NCBI GenBank assembly: GCA_020725425.1
Contig: DYFA01000051.1
Span: 1-64,000, forward strand
Origin: Aneurinibacillus sp.
GTDB lineage: Bacteria; Bacillota; UBA5301; DYFA01
Length of the DNA: 64,000 nt
Reading direction: 5' to 3'
Shown: piece after piece, positions 57,836 to 64,000 of the stretch
Layout: each line of letters starts with the position of its first letter
Position numbering within the stretch: position 1 is the stretch's first letter
Translations under genes and position numbers: made by a program
Notes under the pieces: generated by a model
Told to the model about the DNA's origin: nothing
The model's input: the letters and a program-made list of their open reading frames with translations, nothing else
Database searches by the model: none

Positions 57836-59092
57836 ATGCCCCGCCTCATCGCTTTCCTGAAGCTTGCGGGGTTCTACGTCGCAGTCGCCCGGAGGCTGTA
57901 CGGCCTTTCCGGACCGCTTTTGGTAGGCCGGCGGAATGAGGTGTGGGAAGCTTCCCGCGGTCTTAGGGAAGCCGGGATAAAACCGGGCCTCTCCCGGCGG
58001 GAAGCGGCGTACGCTGCCCCGGAAGCCCGATGGGTGGAGTATTCCCCGGCGGACTTCTGCCGTCCGGCGGAGGCTTTTTGGCAGCGTTGCGCCCAGCTTA
58101 CGCCGCGGGTCGAGCCTCTGGCGGAACACGAAGCCTTCCTCGACCTGACCGACCTTCCCGGCCTTCAAGCCCCTCCGTCTGCCCAAGCCTTGCCTTGCGT
58201 CCTGCAGGAACTGGCCGGTGACCTCCGGCGCAACCTTGGAGCGGAGGAAGAGCTGGAACTGCGGGCCGGCCTTGCGGTGAACCGCCTGGTCGCCCGCCTG
58301 GCCGCGGAGCAAGTGGACGGAGAGGGGTGCTTGGTAGTCGCTCCCGGGGAGGAGGGCGTCTTCCTGGCCCCCCTCTCTCCAACCTCCCTCTGGACCATCT
58401 CGGCTTCCGCCCGAAAGGCCCTCGGCCAGTTGGGCCTGTCTACCCTGGCGGAGGTGCGGGCCGTACCCGAACCAGCCTTGCACCGCCTCGTCGGCCCCGA
58501 AGCCTTTCTTCTCCTGCGCCACGCTTGGGGACGGGATGATTCGCCCGTCCCGCTCCTGACGGAGGCGCGGTCGGCCCGAGCGAAGGCCTTTCCGCACCAG
58601 CTCGAACACCAGATCGACTTCCCGCCGTCGGTTGAGTGGCCCGAGGCGGTGGCTCTCTTGCGGAAAGCAGCCCTGGACTTTGCCGCTCAAGTGCAGGAGG
58701 GCGGCCGGGGCTGCCGGCGCCTGGGCCTCTCCCTTGAACTGGCGACGGGCGAGCGCCGTTCGACCCGGTGTACGCCGCAACAGCCTTTGCGCACCCCGGA
58801 GGAGTTCGTCGAGACCCTGACGGGAACCGCAGGACGGCTCTTGGCCAGGGCAGGGTCTTCCGCTGCGCCCCGCCGTTTGGTGCTTCAAGCCGAAGTGTCG
58901 GAAGAAGGGGCGGCCCAGTTGTCGCTTCTGTCCACCTTGCCCGCCTCACCTCCGGACACGCTCGACCGGGTCATGGCAGCGGTCAACCAGGCCTGCGCCA
59001 GGGAGGCGCTTTTCCCCGCCGCCCGGCTGGCCAGTCCACGGCGTGAGCGGTTCCGCCAGCTCCTTCTGGGCGGCAGCCATGCGGCTCCTTGA
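57836..59092 (+). CDS. imuB: ImuB-like Y-family polymerase homologue (probably non-catalytic)
   Basis: 418 residues. The overall layout is a Y-family polymerase: FLKLAGFYVAVARRL in place of the catalytic DxDxFFAxVE, EHEAFLDLTDLP in place of SxDExYLD, then thumb (KALGQLGLSTLAEVRAVPE) and little-finger-like regions. The usual metal-binding acidic residues are missing, as in ImuB, which serves as an adaptor for DnaE2 and the sliding clamp in SOS mutagenesis. ATG 57836 follows AAGGGG. It heads an operon with a DUF6504 gene and dnaE2; imuA is not present here. Confidence 0.8.
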   Translation: MPRLIAFLKLAGFYVAVARRLYGLSGPLLVGRRNEVWEASRGLREAGIKPGLSRREAAYAAPEARWVEYSPADFCRPAEAFWQRCAQLTPRVEPLAEHEAFLDLTDLPGLQAPPSAQALPCVLQELAGDLRRNLGAEEELELRAGLAVNRLVARLAAEQVDGEGCLVVAPGEEGVFLAPLSPTSLWTISASARKALGQLGLSTLAEVRAVPEPALHRLVGPEAFLLLRHAWGRDDSPVPLLTEARSARAKAFPHQLEHQIDFPPSVEWPEAVALLRKAALDFAAQVQEGGRGCRRLGLSLELATGERRSTRCTPQQPLRTPEEFVETLTGTAGRLLARAGSSAAPRRLVLQAEVSEEGAAQLSLLSTLPASPPDTLDRVMAAVNQACAREALFPAARLASPRRERFRQLLLGGSHAAP

Positions 59093-59336
59093 CGTGCCGC
59101 TGGTCGTCCGGGAGGGTCCGGACGGCCGTCTGGCCAGTTTCGTCTGGCGGGGGAGGAAATACCGGGTGGCGGAGCGGGTCGACCTCTGGCGGGAGGTGGG
59201 CGCCTGGTGGGAGGGCGAGCCGGAGAAGACGTTTCTCGTGGTGCGCACCGAACCGGCCGGGGTCTTCGAGCTTTACCACACCGGGCCGGCCCCGGACGGG
59301 CGGCCTGTCTGGCGTTTGTATAAAGTGTACGACTGA
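59079..59336 (+). CDS. DUF6504-like small protein of the mutasome cassette
   Basis: 85 residues, start MRLLDVPLVVREGPDGRLA, with WRGRKYRVAERVDLWRE and an end VWRLYKVYD. Such proteins (DUF6504 as I recall) are found next to imuB/dnaE2 in high-GC bacteria. ATG 59079 overlaps the imuB end by 14 bases and its stop is 2 bases before the dnaE2 start, so it is translationally coupled. Function unknown; a role in the same repair complex is inferred. Confidence 0.72.
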   Translation: MRLLDVPLVVREGPDGRLASFVWRGRKYRVAERVDLWREVGAWWEGEPEKTFLVVRTEPAGVFELYHTGPAPDGRPVWRLYKVYD

Positions 59337-59338
59337 GG

Positions 59339-62300
59339 GTGCCGGCCATGGAACCGGGCTTCGTTCATCTTCACGTCCATTCGGCCTACTCGTTTCTGGA
59401 CGGCGGCAGCACCGTCCGGGAACTGGTGGCTCAGGCTGCTGAATTGGGCCTGCCCGCCTTGGCCGTGACCGACCACCACAACGTCAGCGCAGCGGTCGAG
59501 CTGCGAAGGGCCGCCCAGGAGGTCGGTCTCAAGCCACTCATCGGGGCCGAGGTGACCCTCGACTCCGGGGCCCACCTCGTCCTGCTCGCCCGAACCGCCG
59601 GAGGCTACGCCAACCTGTGCCGCCTGCTGAGCGAGGCCTGGCAGCGCGACCGGCTCGCCCCGCGCCTGCGCCCCGGCGCCCTGGACGGCTGCTGCGAAGG
59701 GCTGGTGGCTTTGTCGGGGTGCAGGCGGGGGGAGATCCCGGCCCTGTTGCTGCAGGGGCGCTACCGGGAAGCCCGGGAGGCGGCGGCTCGCCTGGCCTTC
59801 CTCTTCGGGCGGGAGAACTTCTATCTTGAACTGCAGCAGACGCTGTTGCCCCGCTCCAGGGCCCTCAACGCCCTGCTCGCCGAATTGGCGGAGCGCCTCG
59901 ACCTGGGTCTGATCGCCACCAACAACGTCCACTACGCCCGGAAAGAGGGGTTTCCCCGCCACGACCTGCTGACTTGCGTCCGCACACACACCACTCTGGA
60001 CGACGTACACGGGGAACGGCCGCTCAACGCCGAGAACTACCTGAAATCCGCCAAGGCGATGCGCTCCCTCTTCCGGGCTTATCCTGAAGCCTGTGACGCC
60101 ACCGTGCGCCTGGCCGGGGAGTGCGACCCGGTCCCGGCTTTCGACCGTCCGCTCATCCCCCGCTTTACGCCTCCCGGGGGGGAAACCTCCGTCGCCTTCC
60201 TCCGCCGCCTGGTATACGACGGCGCCCGGTCCCGCTACGGGCGGGTGGCGCCTCCTCTGGCCGCCCGGCTCGACCACGAACTCGACCTCATCACCCGGTT
60301 GGGCTTCGCGGACTACTTTCTCGTGGTGTGGGACGTGGTGCGTTTTGCCCGAGCCAAGGGAATCCGCTTGGCCGGGCGGGGGTCGGCCGCCGACTCGGCG
60401 GTCTGCTACTGCCTCGGGTTCACCGAGGTGGACTCCTTCGGCCGGGGGCTGCTCTTCGAGCGCTTCTTGAGCCTGGAACGGGCCCAGAAACCCGACATCG
60501 ACGTGGACTTCGACGCCCGGCGGCGGGACGAGGTCGCCGCTTATCTTTACCAAAAGTACGGGGCTGAGCGGGTCGGCTCCGTCTGCACCTTCCAGACGTT
60601 TCAAGCCCGTTCCGCCATCCGGGAACTGGGCCAAGCCATGGGCTTCGACCCGGTTGGGCTCGACCGTCTCGCCAAGCTCTTTCCTTATTTTGGCGCCCAG
60701 GACCTCACCGCCGCGCTGACCCGCCTGCCGGAACTGCGCGAGAGCGGTCTGCCGATGGCGAGATACGCCCGGCTGTTCGAGTTCTGCCAGGAGTTGGCGA
60801 ACTTTCCTCGCTTCTACGGGACCCACCTGGGGGGGCTGGTGGTCAGCCGGGAGCCGCTCCACACGGTGACTCCGCTCATCCCCTCGGCCAAGGGCCCGCT
60901 TATCACCCAGTTCGACAAGGACAGCATCGAGGATCTGGGCCTTATCAAGCTGGACCTGCTCTCCCTGCGCACCCTCTCGGCGGTGGAGGACGCCGTGGCG
61001 GCCATCCGGGCCCGCGACCCCCACTTCGACTACGACCGCCTGCCGCTGGCCGACCGGCCAACCTATGCCCAGCTCCGCCGGGGTGAGACCATCGGCCTGT
61101 TTCAACTGGAGAGTCCGGCCCAGCGCGCCCTGCAGGCCCGCCTTGGCGCGACCGGGATTGAGGATGTAGTGGCCAGCGTGGCGCTGATCCGCCCTGGCCC
61201 TATCGAGGGCAACCTGGTCGAACCGTTCATCCGGCGCCGCCTGGGCCAGGAATCCGTCACCTACCTGGATCCGCGGCTAGAGCCGATTCTTGCCAAGACG
61301 TACGGGGTTGTCCTCTTCCAGGAGCAGGTTATCGAAATCGCGACTGTCCTTGCCGGTTTCACCCCCGGCGAGTCCGACCGGCTGCGCAAGGTGATGACCC
61401 ACGCCCGGTCGCGGCAGGAGATGGCGGCCATCGGGGAGGAGTTCGTGGCCCGGACGGTCAGAAACGGCGTGGCGCCGGAGGTGGCGCAGGAGATCTTCGG
61501 ATATCTCGCCGGCTATGCGGGCTACGGCTTCTGCGAGGCTCACGCCGCCGCTTTCGGCACGACGGCCTACAAGACCGCTTACCTCTCCTGCCACTATCCT
61601 GCCCAGTTCTTCGCCGCCCTCCTGAACAACCAACCGATGGGATTCTACCCGCCGAACACTCTTTGTATGGAGGCCCGGCGCCGGGGCATCGCCCTGCTTC
61701 CCCCGGACGTGAACGCCAGCTCGGCCGGTTTCACTGCGGGGGACAAGACCATCCGAGTGGGCTTGAAGGGAGTCAAGGACTTGGGCGAAGCCGCCGTCCA
61801 AGCGCTTCTCGCCGCTCGCCGGGAACGCCCCTTCGCTTCGTGGCCCGACTTTCGCCGGCGGGTCCCGCTCAACCGCGGCCAGCACGAAAATCTCATCGCT
61901 GCTGGAGCCTTCGACTCCTTGTACCCCAACCGGAGGCAACTCCTCTGGACGCTCGCCCTGGGAGAGGAAGAAGTTCCGGCCTCGTTGGCCGGGCTGGCCG
62001 ATTTCCCGCCCCGGGAGAAGGCCCTGCTGGAATACTCCGCCTTGGGGCTGAACGTGGAGGACCACTTCCTCAGCCATTACCGGCCTGCCCTCCGGGCCAA
62101 AGGCATCCTCAGCAGCCGCCAGGTGACCCGCGCCCGACCGGGGACCCTCGTCACGGTGGGCGGGCTGGTGATCCGCCCTCACCGTCCGCCCGTGCGAAGC
62201 GGTCGGATAGTGGTCTTCTTTTCCCTGGAGGACGAGTTCGGGCTGACCGACGTGACGGTCTTCGAGCCTGTCTACCAGCGGTGCGGGAAAGCCGTTTTTA

Positions 62301-62392
62301 CCGAGCCGGCCCTGGCGGTGAAGGGTCGGGTGGACCAGCGTGGCAACGCCAGGAGCGTCATCGCCCATGAGATCAGCCCGCTATCGCTGTAA
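59339..62392 (+). CDS. dnaE2: Error-prone DNA polymerase DnaE2 (PolIII alpha-like)
   Basis: 1017 residues (1014 from ATG 59348). PHP domain: HLHVHSAYSFLDGGSTV and VTDHHNVSAAVEL. Catalytic palm: AGRGSAADSAVCYCLGFTEV and KPDIDVDFDARRRDEVA with the Asp pair. The C-terminal OB domain (TLVTVGGLVIRPHRPPV) follows. The size (~1000 residues rather than ~1150) and the imuB neighbour place it with DnaE2, the translesion, mutagenic polymerase of the SOS response. Replicative DnaE is the alternative. Confidence 0.9.
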   Translation: MPAMEPGFVHLHVHSAYSFLDGGSTVRELVAQAAELGLPALAVTDHHNVSAAVELRRAAQEVGLKPLIGAEVTLDSGAHLVLLARTAGGYANLCRLLSEAWQRDRLAPRLRPGALDGCCEGLVALSGCRRGEIPALLLQGRYREAREAAARLAFLFGRENFYLELQQTLLPRSRALNALLAELAERLDLGLIATNNVHYARKEGFPRHDLLTCVRTHTTLDDVHGERPLNAENYLKSAKAMRSLFRAYPEACDATVRLAGECDPVPAFDRPLIPRFTPPGGETSVAFLRRLVYDGARSRYGRVAPPLAARLDHELDLITRLGFADYFLVVWDVVRFARAKGIRLAGRGSAADSAVCYCLGFTEVDSFGRGLLFERFLSLERAQKPDIDVDFDARRRDEVAAYLYQKYGAERVGSVCTFQTFQARSAIRELGQAMGFDPVGLDRLAKLFPYFGAQDLTAALTRLPELRESGLPMARYARLFEFCQELANFPRFYGTHLGGLVVSREPLHTVTPLIPSAKGPLITQFDKDSIEDLGLIKLDLLSLRTLSAVEDAVAAIRARDPHFDYDRLPLADRPTYAQLRRGETIGLFQLESPAQRALQARLGATGIEDVVASVALIRPGPIEGNLVEPFIRRRLGQESVTYLDPRLEPILAKTYGVVLFQEQVIEIATVLAGFTPGESDRLRKVMTHARSRQEMAAIGEEFVARTVRNGVAPEVAQEIFGYLAGYAGYGFCEAHAAAFGTTAYKTAYLSCHYPAQFFAALLNNQPMGFYPPNTLCMEARRRGIALLPPDVNASSAGFTAGDKTIRVGLKGVKDLGEAAVQALLAARRERPFASWPDFRRRVPLNRGQHENLIAAGAFDSLYPNRRQLLWTLALGEEEVPASLAGLADFPPREKALLEYSALGLNVEDHFLSHYRPALRAKGILSSRQVTRARPGTLVTVGGLVIRPHRPPVRSGRIVVFFSLEDEFGLTDVTVFEPVYQRCGKAVFTEPALAVKGRVDQRGNARSVIAHEISPLSL

Positions 62393-62415
62393 GTCAGCCC
62401 TTCCCGAAGGCCAAA

Positions 62416-62445
62416 TTGACGCCTCCCCGCTCCCCGTGCTACTAT
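62416..62445 (+). promoter_or_regulatory. Promoter of tRNA-Ser(UGA)
   Basis: TTGACG (62416-62421) and TACTAT (62440-62445), 18-base spacer; the tRNA begins 12 bases after the -10. Confidence 0.65.
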
Positions 62446-62456
62446 GAGTATGCCGC

Positions 62457-62544
62457 GGAGGGGTGGCCGAGCGGTTTAAGGCACCGGTCTTGAAAACCGG
62501 CGTGGGGCGACTCACCGTGGGTTCGAATCCCACCCCCTCCGCCA
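62457..62544 (+). tRNA. tRNA-Ser, anticodon TGA
   Basis: An 88-base tRNA with CCA encoded. Acceptor GGAGGGG pairs with CCCCTCC; the anticodon loop CTTGAAA gives TGA at 62491-62493; a long variable arm and T-loop GTTCGAATC are present, as expected for tRNA-Ser. Confidence 0.97.
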
Positions 62545-62589
62545 GTTTTTGTGTTTCAACCGGTGCAGCCGACAGGGGAGGGGAACGGG

Positions 62590-63501
62590 TTGCACAACCA
62601 TGCTCATGCCCAGCGCCGCCATCCGGACTACGCTTCCCGGATGGGTTTCTCCCTCTGGTTCACCCTGGCGGTCTTCGCCGCCGAGGTGGTCGGCGGCCTC
62701 CTCACCAACAGCCTGGCCCTGCTCAGCGACGCCTGGCACGTCCTGGCGGACGCCCTCGCCCTTGGTCTGAGCTGGTGGGCGCTCCGGAAGGCGCAGAAGT
62801 CGCCGACGGGGGACATGACCTATGGCTATCACCGGTACGGGGTGCTAGCGGCGCTGGCCAACAGCTTCACGCTGCTTCTCATCTCCGGCTGGATTTTCTA
62901 CGAATCCTACCGGCGCCTGCTCGAGCCGGAGCCGGTCAAGAGCGTGCCCATGCTCGTCGTGGCGGCGGTTGGTCTCCTGGCCAACGCCGTCGTTGCTCTG
63001 ACTCTAAGGAAGGCGGCCCAGGGGAACCTGAACGTGCGCAGCGCCTTCCTGCACGTGGTCGGCGACGCCGCCGCCTCGCTGGGGGTCATCGTCGGCGGCG
63101 TGGTGATGCATTACACCGGCTGGTACTACGTGGACCCCCTCGTCGGCGCCGCCATCGGCCTGCTCATCCTGAAGGGGGCGTGGGGTGTCCTCCGGTCGGC
63201 CCTCCACATCCTGGCCGAACGGTCGCCCGCCGGGCTGGACGCCCACTCCGTCTCGGAGGCGGTGCGGAGCCTGCCGTTCGTCCGCGACGTCCACGACGTC
63301 CACCTGTGGTGCCTGTCGAGCGAGCTGCCGATGGTCAGCCTGCACGTGGTCACCGGACCGGACTGCCCCACCAACTCCGAGATGCTGGGCGCCATCAACG
63401 GCCTGTTGCGGGAGCGGTTCGGTATCGGTCACTCGGTGGTCCAGTTGGAGAACGAGTGCTGCGGCCGGCCCGGGGTTCTGTGCCGGTTGGAGGAGCGCTG
63501 A
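62590..63501 (+). CDS. Cation diffusion facilitator family efflux protein
   Basis: About 303 residues with six hydrophobic helices. SLALLSDAWHVLADALAL and VRSAFLHVVGDAAASLGVIV carry the HxxxD metal sites of Zn/Cd/Co-exporting CDF proteins (CzcD/ZitB-like). A His-rich start (LHNHAHAQRRHPD) and a cytoplasmic C-terminal domain (VHDVHLWCLSSELPMVSLHV) follow. TTG 62590 is preferred because GGGGAGGGG lies before it; GTG 62551 is an alternative just after the tRNA. The metal is not predictable. Confidence 0.9.
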   Translation: MHNHAHAQRRHPDYASRMGFSLWFTLAVFAAEVVGGLLTNSLALLSDAWHVLADALALGLSWWALRKAQKSPTGDMTYGYHRYGVLAALANSFTLLLISGWIFYESYRRLLEPEPVKSVPMLVVAAVGLLANAVVALTLRKAAQGNLNVRSAFLHVVGDAAASLGVIVGGVVMHYTGWYYVDPLVGAAIGLLILKGAWGVLRSALHILAERSPAGLDAHSVSEAVRSLPFVRDVHDVHLWCLSSELPMVSLHVVTGPDCPTNSEMLGAINGLLRERFGIGHSVVQLENECCGRPGVLCRLEER

Positions 63502-63568
63502 CCTGCCGCTCGCGGGGTGCTCCCACCCCCCGCAGCGCCGGCGCACCTCGCAGGGCCGACGCGACGCG

Positions 63569-63597
63569 TTGTCAGGGGTCCGGGGCTATGGTATAAT
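63569..63597 (+). promoter_or_regulatory. Promoter of tRNA-Ser(GCU)
   Basis: TTGTCA (63569-63574), 17-base spacer, TATAAT (63592-63597). The tRNA begins 25 bases after the -10. Confidence 0.75.
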
Positions 63598-63621
63598 GAA
63601 CAAGCAAGTCTCGACTCTTGG

Positions 63622-63714
63622 GGAGAGGTACCCAAGCAGGCTGAAGGGGACGGTTTGCTAAACCGTTAGTAGGAGTTTATCCTAGCGCGGGTTCGAATCC
63701 CGCCCTCTCCGCCA
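63622..63714 (+). tRNA. tRNA-Ser, anticodon GCT
   Basis: A 93-base tRNA with CCA encoded. Acceptor GGAGAGG pairs with CCTCTCC; anticodon loop TTGCTAA gives GCT at 63657-63659; the long variable arm (TAGTAGGAGTTTATCCTA region) and GTTCGAATC are typical of tRNA-Ser. Confidence 0.97.
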
Positions 63715-63726
63715 GGTTTTTCCGGC

Positions 63727-63754
63727 AGGCCCGGGAGTGCCCCGGGCCTCTTTT
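63727..63754 (+). terminator. Intrinsic terminator after tRNA-Ser(GCU)
   Basis: AGGCCCGGG (63727-63735) pairs with CCCGGGCCT (63741-63749), followed by CTTTT. Confidence 0.8.
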
Positions 63755-63817
63755 GCTGAGCTGCCGAGGAGGAATCGACCCGGCCGGGGGGAAGATTCTT
63801 TCCGGAGGTGAGCCGGG

Positions 63818-63949
63818 ATGGCCACGGAGACCAAGCCGGCGGAGCCGGGCTTCGCCCGGCGGGAGTGGGGTTTCGTCTTCTTCGCCCTGGTGATGCTGGC
63901 CGGCCTCATCGGCGGGGCAGTAGTCATGATCCTGAAGCTGGCCGGGTAG
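63818..63949 (+). CDS. Small single-span membrane protein (43 residues)
   Basis: 43 residues: a charged start (ATETKPAEPGFARREWG) then one hydrophobic helix (FVFFALVMLAGLIGGAVVMI) ending KLAG. ATG 63818 has GGAGGTG 8 bases upstream, a strong site that supports it as real. No family recognised. Such small proteins often stabilise or regulate a membrane complex, but no partner is visible. Confidence 0.65.
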   Translation: MATETKPAEPGFARREWGFVFFALVMLAGLIGGAVVMILKLAG

Positions 63950-63969
63950 CCGGGCGGCCCCGAAGATTG

Positions 63970-64000
63970 ATGAGACCGACGGTTCTTGCCCTTCTGCTCC
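63970..64000 (+). CDS. Possible start of an exported protein (cut by window edge)
   Basis: ATG 63970 opens MRPTVLALLL, which looks like the first part of a signal peptide, 20 bases after the preceding gene. Only ten codons are visible and the ribosome binding site is weak. Confidence 0.3.
   Translation, partial: MRPTVLALLL

Overview
The window is GC-rich, gene-dense DNA with strong GGAGG-type ribosome binding sites and many overlapping stop/start codons. Gene content points to an anaerobic, probably thermophilic member of the Bacillota (class Clostridia in the broad sense; Moorella/Desulfotomaculum/Ammonifex-like lineages are the closest match I can suggest). The evidence is two pyruvate:ferredoxin oxidoreductases, a membrane-bound [NiFe] hydrogenase, multihaem c-type cytochromes, rubrerythrin, a pyruvoyl-type arginine decarboxylase, SdpI, AzlCD and a Firmicutes-style LexA box. 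This assignment is inferred from gene content, not from a phylogeny.

Layout. 1-4.1 kb: the end of a chemotaxis receptor, a broken PhzF-like gene, a glycosyltransferase, a secreted alpha/beta hydrolase and a convergent subtilase. 4.3-9.8 kb: a split-Soret-type cytochrome c, a regulator with three helix-turn-helix domains, a protein of the family often labelled quinate 5-dehydrogenase, and a sensor kinase/receiver pair. 9.8-12.6 kb: a FecBCD-type metal-complex importer, preceded by a ~0.6 kb region with no clear gene. 13.1-15.4 kb: a polyamine operon (arginine to agmatine to putrescine to spermidine). 15.4-16.3 kb: the first of three HEPN/MNT toxin-antitoxin-like pairs. 16.4-28 kb: a YjbH-like secreted protein, MazG-like, argS, pyrG, fba, rho, an M23 endopeptidase, a radical SAM protein and rpmE. 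28-34 kb: dus, a second quinate-dehydrogenase-like cluster, greA and lysS (apparently starting at ATT). 34-38.3 kb: azlCD and the hydrogenase operon. 38.4-42.3 kb: ychF, pdxST, glyA. 42.4-50.8 kb: single-chain PFOR (nifJ), HEPN/MNT pair 2, rubrerythrin, then four-subunit porGDAB. 50.8-54.7 kb: HEPN/MNT pair 3, an sdpR remnant with an SdpI-like gene, and a MarR-regulated drug-efflux ABC operon. 54.9-56.8 kb: a multihaem NapC/NrfH-like cytochrome and serS. 57-62.4 kb: DUF72 and a mutagenic-repair cassette (imuB, DUF6504, dnaE2) behind a promoter carrying a LexA box. 62.4-64 kb: two tRNA-Ser genes, a CDF cation exporter and a 43-residue membrane protein.

How the genes fit together. Pyruvate oxidation by either PFOR would supply reduced ferredoxin. 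The exported hydrogenase, its cytochrome b and the c-type cytochromes would connect H2 to membrane electron carriers. Rubrerythrin gives peroxide protection. Regulation readable from the sequence includes the SOS promoter of the mutasome, a consensus and apparently leaderless marR promoter with a palindrome over the start codon, and a consensus greA promoter followed by a long leader hairpin.

I saw no CRISPR array, insertion sequence, prophage or rRNA. The least explained parts are the two quinate-dehydrogenase-like clusters, the hydrogenase small subunit lacking one proximal-cluster cysteine, and the non-coding stretch before the FecBCD genes.
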